Below, piece by piece: positions 17,336-26,068 of a DNA stretch of 64,000 nucleotides. The stretch covers positions 1-64,000 of the forward strand of contig JAIDSM010000141.1 of assembly GCA_029061225.1 (NCBI GenBank). The letters are read 5' to 3'. The stretch is from Muribaculaceae bacterium (GTDB lineage: Bacteria; Bacteroidota; Bacteroidia; Bacteroidales; Muribaculaceae). Numbering within the stretch: position 1 is the stretch's first letter; every line of letters starts with the position of its first letter. The notes under the pieces are model-generated. The model made no database searches. It was not told the DNA's origin and saw nothing but the letters and a program-made list of their open reading frames with translations. Both the position numbers and the translations under genes were made by a program.

Positions 17336-18025
17336 ATGGAAAGATATTCACGGCAGATTATGCTCACAGAGATCGGCAAGGAGGGGCAGGAAAAGCTTTT
17401 CAAGGCATCAGTGCTTATTGTTGGTCTCGGAGGACTCGGATCTCCTGTTGCGCTCTATCTTACAGGAGCCGGAATAGGAAGAATCGGTCTTTGCGATAAA
17501 GATACTGTCTCAATCAGCAATCTGCAACGACAGATACTCTATAGCGAAGAAACAGAAGGACGGTCCAAAACAACCATAGCGAGCCACCGTCTTTCCGAAC
17601 TATCTTCACATACAAGATTTGACCTCTGGAAAGATGGACTTACGACCGAGAATGCGAAGGAAATAATCTCAGAATACGACCTGGTAATTGACTGCACCGA
17701 CAACCATAAGACCCGTTATCTGATCGATGATGTCTGCTTTAAACTCAACAAGACATGGATTTACGGCGCAATCGAAGGATTTGATGGTAGAGTATCTACG
17801 TTCGGCAAGAATGGATTTCGATATTCCCATCTTTTCCCGGAAAGAGAGTCACTTTCGATGTTACCTAACGCCGCAGGTGGAGTGATAGGTCCACTCCCCG
17901 GCATAATCGGATCTCTTCAGGCAGCGGAGGCGATCAAACTCATATGCGGATTCGGCAATACCCTTGTCGGGAAACTTCTTCTTTTCAATCTAAAGGAAAT
18001 AACTCTAAAAATACTTGAACTATGA
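17336..18025 (+). CDS. thiF: ThiS adenylyltransferase ThiF, lacking usual cysteine ligands
   Basis: A 229-residue E1-like enzyme of the HesA/MoeB/ThiF family that adenylates the ThiS C-terminus. It starts MERYSRQIMLTEIGKEGQ; the ATP-binding loop is VGLGGLGSPVALYL with the following DKDTVSISNLQRQ. Where typical members have the zinc CxxC pairs, this protein has YSHLFPERE, and no CxxC occurs anywhere. It is slightly short for the family. The start at 17336 was preferred over an upstream in-frame ATG inside thiH. Confidence 0.9.
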   Translation: MERYSRQIMLTEIGKEGQEKLFKASVLIVGLGGLGSPVALYLTGAGIGRIGLCDKDTVSISNLQRQILYSEETEGRSKTTIASHRLSELSSHTRFDLWKDGLTTENAKEIISEYDLVIDCTDNHKTRYLIDDVCFKLNKTWIYGAIEGFDGRVSTFGKNGFRYSHLFPERESLSMLPNAAGGVIGPLPGIIGSLQAAEAIKLICGFGNTLVGKLLLFNLKEITLKILEL

Positions 18026-18675
18026 CTGAAAAATACAAATGGAGCGATGAGGCCTGGAAGGCCGCATCACCCGTCTATCAGGAAATACTTAACCTTCCGT
18101 TCGTTCGGCAGCTGGCTGAAGGAACCCTCTCCGGTGATAGGTTTAATTTCTATATCGAGCAAGACTCAATCTACGTTGAGAACTATTGCCGCGTGTTGGC
18201 ACACATAGCGTCGCGTCTTTCGCACCAGGAACACATTGCCGACTTCCTCAAATTCGCATCAATCGGGGTCGAGGTGGAAAAAATCTTGCATGAGACATAT
18301 CTCGGATCCGGACACTCCATAACATGTCCAACTCCTACTACTCTGCTTTACAACTCTTACGAATCGGCTAAAGGACTGGGACCGGTAGAGATAGAATCTG
18401 CCTCCATCCTGCCCTGCTTCTGGGTCTATCAGAAAGTTGGAGAGCATATCTTTAAGACTTGCTCGCCCGACAATCCATATCACCGATGGATCGAGACATA
18501 CGCAGACAAGGAGTTTGAAAAGTCGACATTGAGGGCGATTGAGATATGTGACGAACTGGCGGAAAACGCCTCAGATGTGATACGCAGACAGATGACGGAG
18601 GCTTTCGTCATGGCTACGCGCATGGAATGGATGTTCTGGAACAGCGCATACAATCTTGAAAAATGGGAAATATGA
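18022..18675 (+). CDS. tenA: TenA-family thiaminase II / aminopyrimidine hydrolase
   Basis: A 217-residue all-helical TenA protein. LPCFWVYQKVG carries a conserved family cysteine, and the C-terminal EAFVMATRMEWMFW is typical. TenA hydrolyses degraded thiamine or aminomethyl-pyrimidine products to hydroxymethylpyrimidine (HMP). With thiD next door and no thiC in the operon, salvage of the pyrimidine half may be important, though thiC could lie elsewhere. It overlaps thiF by ATGA and thiD by 13 bases. Confidence 0.93.
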   Translation: MTEKYKWSDEAWKAASPVYQEILNLPFVRQLAEGTLSGDRFNFYIEQDSIYVENYCRVLAHIASRLSHQEHIADFLKFASIGVEVEKILHETYLGSGHSITCPTPTTLLYNSYESAKGLGPVEIESASILPCFWVYQKVGEHIFKTCSPDNPYHRWIETYADKEFEKSTLRAIEICDELAENASDVIRRQMTEAFVMATRMEWMFWNSAYNLEKWEI

Positions 18676-19499
18676 GACCACGAGAATACAAAAGGGTCAT
18701 GACCATCGCCGGGAGCGATCCAAGCGGAGGAGCCGGAGTGCAGGCCGACATAAAGACAATCTCAGCCTGCGGATGCTACGCCACATCAGCGATAGCAGCC
18801 CTGGTGGAGGAGAACACAATGGGAGTCTATGGTGTATTCCCGGTGCCTGACGCATTTGTTGCTGCTCAGATATATGCGATTCTTGACGATATCGGGACGG
18901 ACGCCGTCAAAATCGGAATGCTGCATTCCACAGAACTGATCCGCGCTGTTAAGACTGCACTTGACCGATATCCGGAGATAACAGATATAGTCCTCGATCC
19001 AGTGATGGTTGCTACTTCTGGTGATCCCCTGCTTGAAGAAGAAGCCATAGCGACTCTTCGAGACGAGCTAATTCCGAGGAGCCGGATAATCACCCCCAAT
19101 ATTCCCGAGGCTGAAATACTTCTGGGACGAAGTATCCGCAGTCAGGAGGAATTGCCTGATGCAGCCGCCGAACTGTCTCGGCTTGGTGCTTCCGTACTCT
19201 TAAAAGCCGGCCATCTGTCAGATGAGCGACTTATCGATATACTTTATAATGCAGAGACTAATGAGACCATCTATTTGGAATCAAAACGCATAGATACGGT
19301 CAACACTCATGGGACAGGATGTACGCTCTCATCAGCAATAGCTTCATTTCTTGCTAAGGGAAATGCTCTTAACGATTCCGTAAAACTTGCCAAAGATTAT
19401 ATCTCGAAGGCAATAGAATCAGGAGCTCAATACAAGATCGGCAAAGGACATGGCCCCGTCAACCATTTCCACAATAAAATTTTTGAAAAAATTCTTTAG
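18663..19499 (+). CDS. thiD: Hydroxymethylpyrimidine/phosphomethylpyrimidine kinase
   Basis: A 278-residue ribokinase-fold kinase that phosphorylates HMP to HMP-PP. The N-terminus has TIAGSDPSGGAGVQADIKT, and the ATP/anion-hole motif is THGTGCTLSSAIAS. It is the last gene of the thi operon. The ATG at 18663 is used; ATG 18672 would remove three residues. A new promoter for the next transcript begins right after its stop. Confidence 0.96.
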   Translation: MGNMRPREYKRVMTIAGSDPSGGAGVQADIKTISACGCYATSAIAALVEENTMGVYGVFPVPDAFVAAQIYAILDDIGTDAVKIGMLHSTELIRAVKTALDRYPEITDIVLDPVMVATSGDPLLEEEAIATLRDELIPRSRIITPNIPEAEILLGRSIRSQEELPDAAAELSRLGASVLLKAGHLSDERLIDILYNAETNETIYLESKRIDTVNTHGTGCTLSSAIASFLAKGNALNDSVKLAKDYISKAIESGAQYKIGKGHGPVNHFHNKIFEKIL

Positions 19500-19505
19500 T
19501 CAGAA

Positions 19506-19537
19506 TTTGGAAGTTTCAACCTTATGCATTATCTTTG
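19506..19537 (+). promoter_or_regulatory. Promoter of a non-coding RNA gene
   Basis: TTTG (19506-19509) and TATCTTTG (19530-19537) with 20 bp spacing, immediately after thiD. No protein gene begins for nearly 400 bases downstream. Confidence 0.7.
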
Positions 19538-19543
19538 CGTTGT

Positions 19544-19825
19544 AAAAACAGAGCGACGGAGAGCCGAAGCTTGAAAATGACAATCCCATAACCACATCAA
19601 AGCAATTTGGGAAACTCATCAAACTTTAATGAAATACCGAGACCATCTGCCGGATGCGATGGCGGGCCCCCCACCTTCGGGTGGCGTCTCCCCTCAGGGA
19701 GCACAGGCGGATTACAAAGCGCCGGTGGAACTCAAATCCTGTCTATCGGAGTTTCATCACAAAACCTTTGGTGTGGTCCTTATAAAGGAGGCATGAGGCT
19801 CTATTGCCTCATGCCTCCTTATTTA
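19544..19825 (+). ncRNA. Structured non-coding RNA, possibly 6S-like
   Basis: A stand-alone transcript of about 280 bases with its own promoter and intrinsic terminator and no convincing reading frame. A long-range helix of 12 pairs joins ACCACATCAAAG (19591-19602) to CTTTGGTGTGGT (19766-19777). Inside it, ATGAAA/TTTCAT and CCGA/TCGG pair (19629-19640 with 19746-19757). Terminal hairpins are CCACC-TTCG-GGTGG (19671-19684) and CTCCC-CTCA-GGGAG (19688-19701). A long closed rod with a bubble recalls 6S RNA, which in Bacteroidales corresponds to the Bacteroidales-1 motif. That identity is tentative; the RNA gene itself is well supported. Confidence 0.65.
19785..19825 (+). terminator. Terminator of the structured RNA
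   Basis: AGGAGGCATGAGGC pairs with GCCTCATGCCTCCT around a six-base loop, and a T-rich stretch follows. Confidence 0.8.
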
Positions 19826-19852
19826 ATCCCCACCTCAATCCTCCACCCTTAA

Positions 19853-19912
19853 AACTTAACCCTTAACCCTTAACCCTTAACCCTTAACTCTTAACACTTA
19901 ACTCTTAAACCC
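19853..19912. repeat. Tandem CCTTAAC heptamer tract
   Basis: About eight near-perfect 7-bp units (CCTTAAC, degrading to TCTTAAC and ACTTAAC) lie just upstream of the nitroreductase gene. A related tract follows ridA at 27658. Confidence 0.75.
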
Positions 19913-19926
19913 AATAAACCCAAAAT

Positions 19927-20679
19927 ATGAAAGACGTAAAACAGACCCTGCTCGACAGGGTATCCATCCGCCGCTACGAGAGAGAGGCCATACCTCAGGA
20001 GACTATGGACTTCATCTACGACGCTGTCCGCAACACTCCTACAAGCTACAACGGCCAGCAGTATTCAGTAATCGACATCGACGACCAGGAACTGAAGGAA
20101 AAACTCTATGAGCTCACCGGCCAGAAGCAGCTCAAGACCTGCAACCGGTTGCTGATCTTCTGCTCAGACTACAACAAGATGACACTTCTCGCCAAGAAGA
20201 AGGACGTTGTCATGCCCCCTTTCACCGACACGATGGACGGTACGATCATCGGAATAATCGACGCATCGCTTGCCATGATGAGCGCGGTAGTGGCTGCCGA
20301 AGCCTGCGGACTCGGATGTAACTGCGTAGGATACCTCCGCACCGTCGATCCCAAGGCAGTGGCAGAGCTGCTTAAGCTTCCAAAGGGCGTCTTTGTTGTG
20401 TGCGGACTTGCCCTCGGCATTCCACGCGAGCATCCCGACCTGAAGCCGAAGCAGCAGCGCGACCTCGTCTTTATGAAGAACTGCTACTCACAGGATCCGG
20501 AAAAGCTGACCGAGGAACTTGTGGAATACGACAAGATTGTCTCCGACTACAACCGGCACCGCGCCGGCGGCACTTCAGACAACGACTGGTGCGCCCACAT
20601 CATCAACTACTATGACCATGCCATGGAATATCAGATCCTCAAATATCTCAAAGACCAAGGCTACGACATCAAAAAATAA
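19927..20679 (+). CDS. Nitroreductase family flavoprotein
   Basis: A 250-residue FMN-dependent nitroreductase of the NfsA-like branch. The FMN-contact segment RVSIRRYEREAIPQE is at the N-terminus, TPTSYNGQQYSV follows, and GLGCNCVGYLR sits mid-protein. Such enzymes reduce nitro compounds or flavins with NAD(P)H in the cytoplasm; the natural substrate is unknown. It is monocistronic, preceded by the heptamer tract and closed by a long symmetrical terminator shared with ffh. Confidence 0.88.
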   Translation: MKDVKQTLLDRVSIRRYEREAIPQETMDFIYDAVRNTPTSYNGQQYSVIDIDDQELKEKLYELTGQKQLKTCNRLLIFCSDYNKMTLLAKKKDVVMPPFTDTMDGTIIGIIDASLAMMSAVVAAEACGLGCNCVGYLRTVDPKAVAELLKLPKGVFVVCGLALGIPREHPDLKPKQQRDLVFMKNCYSQDPEKLTEELVEYDKIVSDYNRHRAGGTSDNDWCAHIINYYDHAMEYQILKYLKDQGYDIKK

Positions 20680-20682
20680 TTC

Positions 20683-20756
20683 ATAATGCAAAATTCATAA
20701 TGCATAAATTGGCTAAGCAGCTTTTATTATGCATTACGCATTATTAATTATGCATT
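20683..20756. repeat. AT-rich repeats of ATTATGCATT / AATTCATAATGCA words
   Basis: Multiple direct and inverted copies of AATTCATAATGCA and ATTATGCATTA. The same words recur upstream of the Dabb gene's 3' end (29618-29646) and at the start of the EamA gene near 49270, suggesting a dispersed element. Confidence 0.6.
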
Positions 20757-20817
20757 GAATCGATAAGAAGGGAGCAGCCTGACTGAAATAGTCAGGCTGC
20801 TCCCTTCTTATCGATTC
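20757..20817. terminator. Bidirectional terminator, 28-bp perfect inverted repeat
   Basis: Two 28-base arms (20757-20784 and 20790-20817) are perfectly complementary around a five-base GAAAT loop. The core is AAGAAGGGAGCAGCCTGACT. It lies between convergent genes and ends four bases from the ffh stop codon. Confidence 0.85.
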
Positions 20818-20820
20818 TCA

Positions 20821-22164
20821 TTATCGCCGTCCGCCGGCTTTCTGACGCATCTGGCGCATCATGGCCATAGGATTCTTCATGCCTCCCGTGGCCATTCGCA
20901 TCATCTTGCGGGTCTCCTCAAACTGCTTGAGCAGGCGGTTTACCTCCTGCAGCGTCGTGCCGCTCCCCTTGGCAATGCGCTGACGACGCGATGCATTGAT
21001 GATTTCAGGATTCTGACGCTCGTAGGGGGTCATCGAATAGATGATGGCCTCGATGCCCTTGAAGGCGTTGTTGTCTATGTCGATATCCTTGATCGCCTTC
21101 CCGACTCCGGGAATCATGGCGGCGAGATCCTTGATGTTGCCCATCTTCTTGATCTGCTGGATCTGCTTCAGGAAATCGTCGAAGTCGAATTTGTTCTTTC
21201 TTATCTTCTCCTGCAGGCGTTCGGCCTCCTTCTGGTCGTAGATCTCCTGCGCGCGCTTGGCAAGCTCCACGATATCGCCCATGCCGAGAATTCGGTTGGC
21301 CATACCTTCAGGGTTGAACTCCTGGATATCCTCCATCTTCTCGCCGATACCTACAAACTTGATGGGCTTGTCTACAACCGAACGGATTGAAAGAGCGGCG
21401 CCACCGCGTGTGTCGCCATCGAGCTTGGTAAGTATTACGCCGTTGAAATCGAGACGGTCGTTGAATTCCTTTGCCGTATTGACTGCATCCTGACCGGTCA
21501 TCGAGTCTACTACAAAGAGAGTCTCGTCAGGATTGACAGCTTTCTTTATCGCCGCGATTTCCTGCATCATCTCCTCGTCTACGGCAAGACGGCCTGCCGT
21601 ATCGACGATGACAAGGTCATACTTATTGTCTTTTGCAAATTTTATAGCGTTCTGCGCTATCTGCACGGGATTCTTATTTCCTTCCTCAGTGTAGACAGGC
21701 ACGTCGATCTGCTGGGCGAGCACCTTAAGCTGCTCGATAGCTGCCGGACGATATACGTCGCCCGCTACAAGCAGAGGTTTCTTGCCTTTCTTCTTAAGTT
21801 TGAGAGCGAGCTTACCGGAGAAAGTGGTCTTTCCTGAACCCTGAAGGCCCGACATAAGGATTACCGCAGGTTTTCCTTCGAGCACGAGAGGTGCTTCCTG
21901 GCCTCCCATAAGGGCCGTGAGCTCATCATGTACGATCTTGACCATCAGCTCCTTTGGCTTAAGGGCATTGATCACGTTCTGGCCAAGGGCTTTCTGCTTT
22001 ACGGTGTCGGTGAAGGTCTTGGCCACCTTAAAGTTGACGTCTGCATCGAGCAGGGCCCTGCGGACGTCTTTCATAGTCTCGGCAATGTTGATCTCGGTGA
22101 TTCGTCCCTCACCCTTCAGGATCTTAAACGATCGCTCGAGTCTTTCGGAAAGGTTGTTAAACAT
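20821..22164 (-). CDS. ffh: Signal recognition particle protein Ffh
   Basis: A 447-residue SRP54 GTPase that targets nascent membrane and secretory proteins together with SRP RNA. Order: N domain, G domain with GLQGSGKTTFSGKLA, DTAGRLAVDEEMM and TKLDGDTRGGAA, then the methionine-rich M domain ending MMRMATGGMKNPMAMM. Length is standard. It is the third gene of a panC-panD-ffh transcription unit, 21 bases after panD. Confidence 0.98.
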   Translation of the reverse strand: MFNNLSERLERSFKILKGEGRITEINIAETMKDVRRALLDADVNFKVAKTFTDTVKQKALGQNVINALKPKELMVKIVHDELTALMGGQEAPLVLEGKPAVILMSGLQGSGKTTFSGKLALKLKKKGKKPLLVAGDVYRPAAIEQLKVLAQQIDVPVYTEEGNKNPVQIAQNAIKFAKDNKYDLVIVDTAGRLAVDEEMMQEIAAIKKAVNPDETLFVVDSMTGQDAVNTAKEFNDRLDFNGVILTKLDGDTRGGAALSIRSVVDKPIKFVGIGEKMEDIQEFNPEGMANRILGMGDIVELAKRAQEIYDQKEAERLQEKIRKNKFDFDDFLKQIQQIKKMGNIKDLAAMIPGVGKAIKDIDIDNNAFKGIEAIIYSMTPYERQNPEIINASRRQRIAKGSGTTLQEVNRLLKQFEETRKMMRMATGGMKNPMAMMRQMRQKAGGRR

Positions 22165-22185
22165 ATATAGTCTTCAGTTTTATTA

Positions 22186-22536
22186 TTACTTCAAAAGGTT
22201 TGTGGCTGTGTCGGGAAAGATCACCTTAGGCTCAAAGGTCTTCGCCTCATCAGGTGTCATAGAGGCATATGCAATGATGATGACGATATCGCCTACCTGT
22301 GCCTTGCGGGCGGCCGCGCCGTTAAGGCATATTATACCCGAATTCGGCTTGCCGGCGATGACGTAAGTCTCCAGACGCTCGCCGTTGTTGTTGTTGACCA
22401 CCGCCACTTTCTGTCCCGGCAGAATGCCTGCTGCGTCAAGAAGCGCGGAGTCGATCGTTATGCTTCCGATGTAGTTGAGATTGGCCTCCGTGACGTGGAC
22501 ACGATGTATCTTCGAGGCCAGCATTTCTATCTGCAT
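22186..22536 (-). CDS. panD: Aspartate 1-decarboxylase
   Basis: A 116-residue proenzyme that makes beta-alanine for pantothenate. The self-cleavage site is in NYIGSITID (Gly24-Ser25), which generates the pyruvoyl group. Length is normal. It lies 26 bases downstream of panC, so both steps toward pantothenate are co-expressed. Confidence 0.97.
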   Translation of the reverse strand: MQIEMLASKIHRVHVTEANLNYIGSITIDSALLDAAGILPGQKVAVVNNNNGERLETYVIAGKPNSGIICLNGAAARKAQVGDIVIIIAYASMTPDEAKTFEPKVIFPDTATNLLK

Positions 22537-22562
22537 AGCTTTAGGTATGGTTTAGCTTTGAC

Positions 22563-23417
22563 TTATTTATACCTTATGTTGTCGATCAGACGCACCTTGC
22601 CGCAATAGACCGTGATGCATCCGACTATGTCGGGAGACTCCGACCACTCCTCTACCGGAAGCAAGGTGCGGCCGTCGACTATCTCGAAATACTCTACATT
22701 CATATGCGGAATCGCGTCGATTCTCTCTACGACGGTGTCGTGGGTGGCTCGCACGGAGTGTTCCTTTGAATATTCCACACTGTAGGCGAGTGCCTCATGA
22801 ATGCCGGGTGCTACCTTGCGCTGCTCTGCCGTCAGAAGGGCATTGCGGGAGGATAACGCGAGTCCGTCTTCCGCCCTCTTGATAGGCACGGGGACAATCT
22901 CGACGTCGATATGCTCGGACTCCACCATATTCTTGATCACCGCTATCTGCTGGAAGTCCTTCTCTCCGAAATAAGCGCGCGTAGGGCGGCACAGTCTGAA
23001 AAGGCGGCTCACCACCTGGGCTACACCCTGAAAATGACCGGGACGGAACTTTCCTTCCATTACCTCCGCGGCGGTACCGAGCTTGAATTCATGGTCGGAA
23101 GCCGTTCCCTCGGGATACATTTCCTCGACCGTGGGCGCGAAGACCGCTGTAGCCCCCTCTTCGGCAAGAAGCCGGAAATCAGACTCCTCGTCGCGGGGAT
23201 ATGTGGCGAGGTCTTCGGGATTATTGAACTGAGTCGGATTGACAAACACACTGACCAGAGCTACGTCGTTTTCAGCGACAGCCCTTTTGACGAGTGAGAG
23301 GTGTCCTTCGTGAAGGGCACCCATGGTAGGAACGAATCCTATCGTCTTTCCTTTGCCGAGCGTCGTGGCTACGAATGTCTCCAGATCGCTGACACTACGA
23401 ATTATCTGCATTGCCAT
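22563..23417 (-). CDS. panC: Pantothenate synthetase
   Basis: A 284-residue ligase that joins pantoate and beta-alanine using ATP. The HxGH motif is in VPTMGALHEGHLSLV, and further motifs are FGEKDFQQI and LALSSRNALL. It is first in the panC-panD-ffh unit. ATG 23417 is used; ATG 23411 is nearly equivalent. Confidence 0.97.
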   Translation of the reverse strand: MAMQIIRSVSDLETFVATTLGKGKTIGFVPTMGALHEGHLSLVKRAVAENDVALVSVFVNPTQFNNPEDLATYPRDEESDFRLLAEEGATAVFAPTVEEMYPEGTASDHEFKLGTAAEVMEGKFRPGHFQGVAQVVSRLFRLCRPTRAYFGEKDFQQIAVIKNMVESEHIDVEIVPVPIKRAEDGLALSSRNALLTAEQRKVAPGIHEALAYSVEYSKEHSVRATHDTVVERIDAIPHMNVEYFEIVDGRTLLPVEEWSESPDIVGCITVYCGKVRLIDNIRYK

Positions 23418-23492
23418 TGCTTTAGAATGATATTCTTTTCAAAAAAAGCACCGCGCGATTGCGGCGAAACCCGCTCTATGGATTTCAACTTG

Positions 23493-23500
23493 CAAAGTTA
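23493..23500 (-). promoter_or_regulatory. Promoter -7 box of panC-panD-ffh
   Basis: Minus-strand TAACTTTG, with a degenerate -33 (CTTG or TTGG) about 20 bp upstream. Confidence 0.55.
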
Positions 23501-23637
23501 ATAAATAAGTCATAAACGAGCCAAGTATTTCAGCCAAAAATCTCAACTCAATGTTAAAAAAACCGAAAAAACACTCGTCGAAATGCAAAAGAATCAAAAA
23601 GGGGCCTCCTCATAAGGCACATGTGGAATTTTTTTTG

Positions 23638-23645
23638 TAATTTTG
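23638..23645 (+). promoter_or_regulatory. Promoter -7 box of the glycogen-synthase-like operon
   Basis: TAATTTTG about 58 bp before the ATG at 23703. No good -33 box is visible. Confidence 0.5.
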
Positions 23646-23702
23646 CACTCGGGCATATAGCGACGCGGGAAGCGAACCGATATGCAGACTAAAAACAAAG
23701 AT

Positions 23703-24515
23703 ATGGCCAAGAAAAAATTCCTTTTTGTAGCGCAGGAGGTAGCGCCCTACCTCCCGCCGGAAAATATATCTTCTTTGGGCAAGGAAGTTGCCACAGGCAT
23801 CCATAAGAGAGGCTATGAGGTGCGCACTTTCACTCCCAAATGGGGCGGCATCAACGAACGCCGCAACCAGCTCCACGAAGTGATTCGCCTGAGCGGGCTA
23901 AATGTGACTATCGACGACAACGACCATCCGCTGCTCCTCAAGGTTGCGAGCCTTCACCCTACACGGACACAGGTCTATTTCATCGACAACGACGATTTCT
24001 TCCAGAAGCTCGATTCTGATATCGACGAGGTGGGTAGCAACCGCCCCGACAACGACAAGCGTATTCTTTTCTTCACTCGCTCCACTCTCGAGACGGCTAA
24101 GAAGCTCCAGTGGGATCCTGCCGTCATCCACTCCCAGGGTTGGGTTGCATCGCTAATTCCGGTATATCTCCGACAGCTTGCCGACTCTGTCTCATTCGAA
24201 GACTCTAAAGTGGTCTTCACCGTCCTTCCTGACGACAACGAGGTTGTTATCGACAATGACATTTTCCGACGCCTTAAGGAAGACGGCGTGAAAGAGGAAT
24301 ACCTCAACCTGTATGAAGGGCTTGAGAAGAACACCTCGCTTCTGAACCGAATGGCCATAGATAATTCAGACGGAGTTATTTTCATGACAGAGACTCCTGA
24401 CCCCGATCTTCTCGCTGCTGTCGAAGCTAAGGGAATACCCTATATGACTAAAGAGGAGGCCGACGGAAACCTCGAGGCCTATATTGAGTTTTACGACAAA
24501 CTTTCCGACAAATGA
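23703..24515 (+). CDS. Glycogen/starch synthase N-terminal-domain-like protein
   Basis: A 270-residue protein that matches only the N-terminal Rossmann half of GT5 glycogen synthases: KKFLFVAQEVAPYLPPENI, VRTFTPKWGG and DPAVIHSQGWVASLIP (the HCHDW-type region). The KxGGL motif that binds ADP-glucose is replaced by SSLGKEV, and the whole C-terminal domain is absent. Glycogen synthesis is therefore doubtful. I believe similar short proteins occur beside panC and DUF4270 genes in other Bacteroidales, so this is probably not a decayed gene. The start at 23703 gives MAKKKFLF; ATG 23682 is an alternative. It overlaps the next gene by ATGA. Confidence 0.75.
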   Translation: MAKKKFLFVAQEVAPYLPPENISSLGKEVATGIHKRGYEVRTFTPKWGGINERRNQLHEVIRLSGLNVTIDDNDHPLLLKVASLHPTRTQVYFIDNDDFFQKLDSDIDEVGSNRPDNDKRILFFTRSTLETAKKLQWDPAVIHSQGWVASLIPVYLRQLADSVSFEDSKVVFTVLPDDNEVVIDNDIFRRLKEDGVKEEYLNLYEGLEKNTSLLNRMAIDNSDGVIFMTETPDPDLLAAVEAKGIPYMTKEEADGNLEAYIEFYDKLSDK

Positions 24516-26068
24516 TCTTACCCGACTCCCTGCGCAGGCGCCTCGGGCTCCTCGCCGCTCCTTTCCTGGCCATTGCTGCCGGAGGATTGCTTCTATCATG
24601 CGAAGACACGACTCCAACCGTAGGCGGACAGCTCGCCTCCGGCGAGGTGCAGATAGCCCTTGACTCCCTGATATGGGATGGCACTCAGCAGTATATCTAC
24701 AGAGGCGATGAAAAGACTCCATATCATTGCCCGAAGATCTCATACACCACAATCTTCGACGATGCCGTCGACACAAGAAGCGCCACTAATCTTATCGGCC
24801 GCATCAGCGTTCCTGAATACGGCGACCTTAAATGTTCGTTCGTCAGCCGTATGCTCTGCACGACTTCGCTTGCTATCCCCGATTCGATCAAATCGGAGCA
24901 GATCGATTCAATGAAAATCATCATGACCGTCCCCCGCGGAGACTTGACAGGCGATTCTCTTGCCCCTCAGCAGCTCAAAGTATACCGTCTGACCAAAAGT
25001 CTGCCCGCCGATATCGACAACCGATTTGACCCGACCGGGTATTATGATCCGGCAAATCCACTTGGCAGCCACAGCTTCACGCTCTCCAGGCTGGGCTTGA
25101 GAGACTCACTATACGTCCCCTTGATCGCAATTCAGATACCGTTGCCGCGGGAAATGGCGCTTGAGACTGTCAATGCATACCGCGATGAGAAGAAGAAGTC
25201 TATCTTCGCATGGCCACAGACATTCGAACAGTATTTCCATGGCATATACGTAGAGCCTACCTTCGGCCGCGGATGTATCGCCAATATCGCCTATACAGAC
25301 TTCGCCATTTATTATAATTATAAGCAAACAGTGGCTTCGAAAGATTCAGAAGGCAACCCCACTACCACTGTAGCTACCAGGGTAGGCGTGGCCGGAGTAT
25401 TCACTTCCTCTCCTATCGTTCTCAGCAGCAACAATGTCATATATCAACCGTCAGACTTCCTGAAGGCCAAGTATGCTGACAACGAGGCGCTCGTCACTTC
25501 TCCGGGAGGATACCGTATCGACCTTACATTCCCGGGCAGGGAACTCGCAGACATTTACAATGCATCGCAATCTAAACTTTCAGTTATCAGCAACCTTCTC
25601 TTTAGCGTACCTGTTGAGGAAATCAACAACGAATACGGTCTCACCCCTCCTCCGTATCTCGTCATGGTGAAGACTTCGAAACTCAAGGAATTCCTTGCCA
25701 GCAACTCGCTCCCCGACGGAAAGGACTCTTTCTATGCTGCTTATGATTCCAAGGCCAAGCGATATTCCTTCACTTCCATGAGAAGCTATATCCTTGATCT
25801 CATCAAAAACGGAGTGAAGGAAGAAGACCTTAAGTTCACTATCGTTCCCGCCAATCTTGAGTTTGAGAAAGATGATGAAAGCAATAGTTATGCCAACAGC
25901 TATATGGCGCTTATGATGGGGTACTACGGATACTACCCTTCGTCGAATAGTAATAATAATAAAGAGCCCATCAAGTGTACGCCCTACATCTCCAAGCCGT
26001 CCATGTGCCGACTTAAGATGGACGAGGCTCGCACCATTTTCTCCTACTCAATACAGCAGATGAAATGA
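24512..26068 (+). CDS. DUF4270 lipoprotein
   Basis: A 518-residue DUF4270 family protein. An N-terminal hydrophobic stretch ends in a lipobox (LLLSCEDTT, Cys near residue 30), so it is a lipoprotein, probably in the outer membrane. The body is beta-rich, and the end reads MCRLKMDEARTIFSYSIQQM. Function is unknown. It is coupled by 4-base overlaps to the genes on both sides. Confidence 0.85.
   Translation: MILPDSLRRRLGLLAAPFLAIAAGGLLLSCEDTTPTVGGQLASGEVQIALDSLIWDGTQQYIYRGDEKTPYHCPKISYTTIFDDAVDTRSATNLIGRISVPEYGDLKCSFVSRMLCTTSLAIPDSIKSEQIDSMKIIMTVPRGDLTGDSLAPQQLKVYRLTKSLPADIDNRFDPTGYYDPANPLGSHSFTLSRLGLRDSLYVPLIAIQIPLPREMALETVNAYRDEKKKSIFAWPQTFEQYFHGIYVEPTFGRGCIANIAYTDFAIYYNYKQTVASKDSEGNPTTTVATRVGVAGVFTSSPIVLSSNNVIYQPSDFLKAKYADNEALVTSPGGYRIDLTFPGRELADIYNASQSKLSVISNLLFSVPVEEINNEYGLTPPPYLVMVKTSKLKEFLASNSLPDGKDSFYAAYDSKAKRYSFTSMRSYILDLIKNGVKEEDLKFTIVPANLEFEKDDESNSYANSYMALMMGYYGYYPSSNSNNNKEPIKCTPYISKPSMCRLKMDEARTIFSYSIQQMK

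Noticed and set aside
19607-19852. 81-codon plus-strand frame
   Set aside because: Lies over the structured RNA and its terminator; composition is not protein-like.
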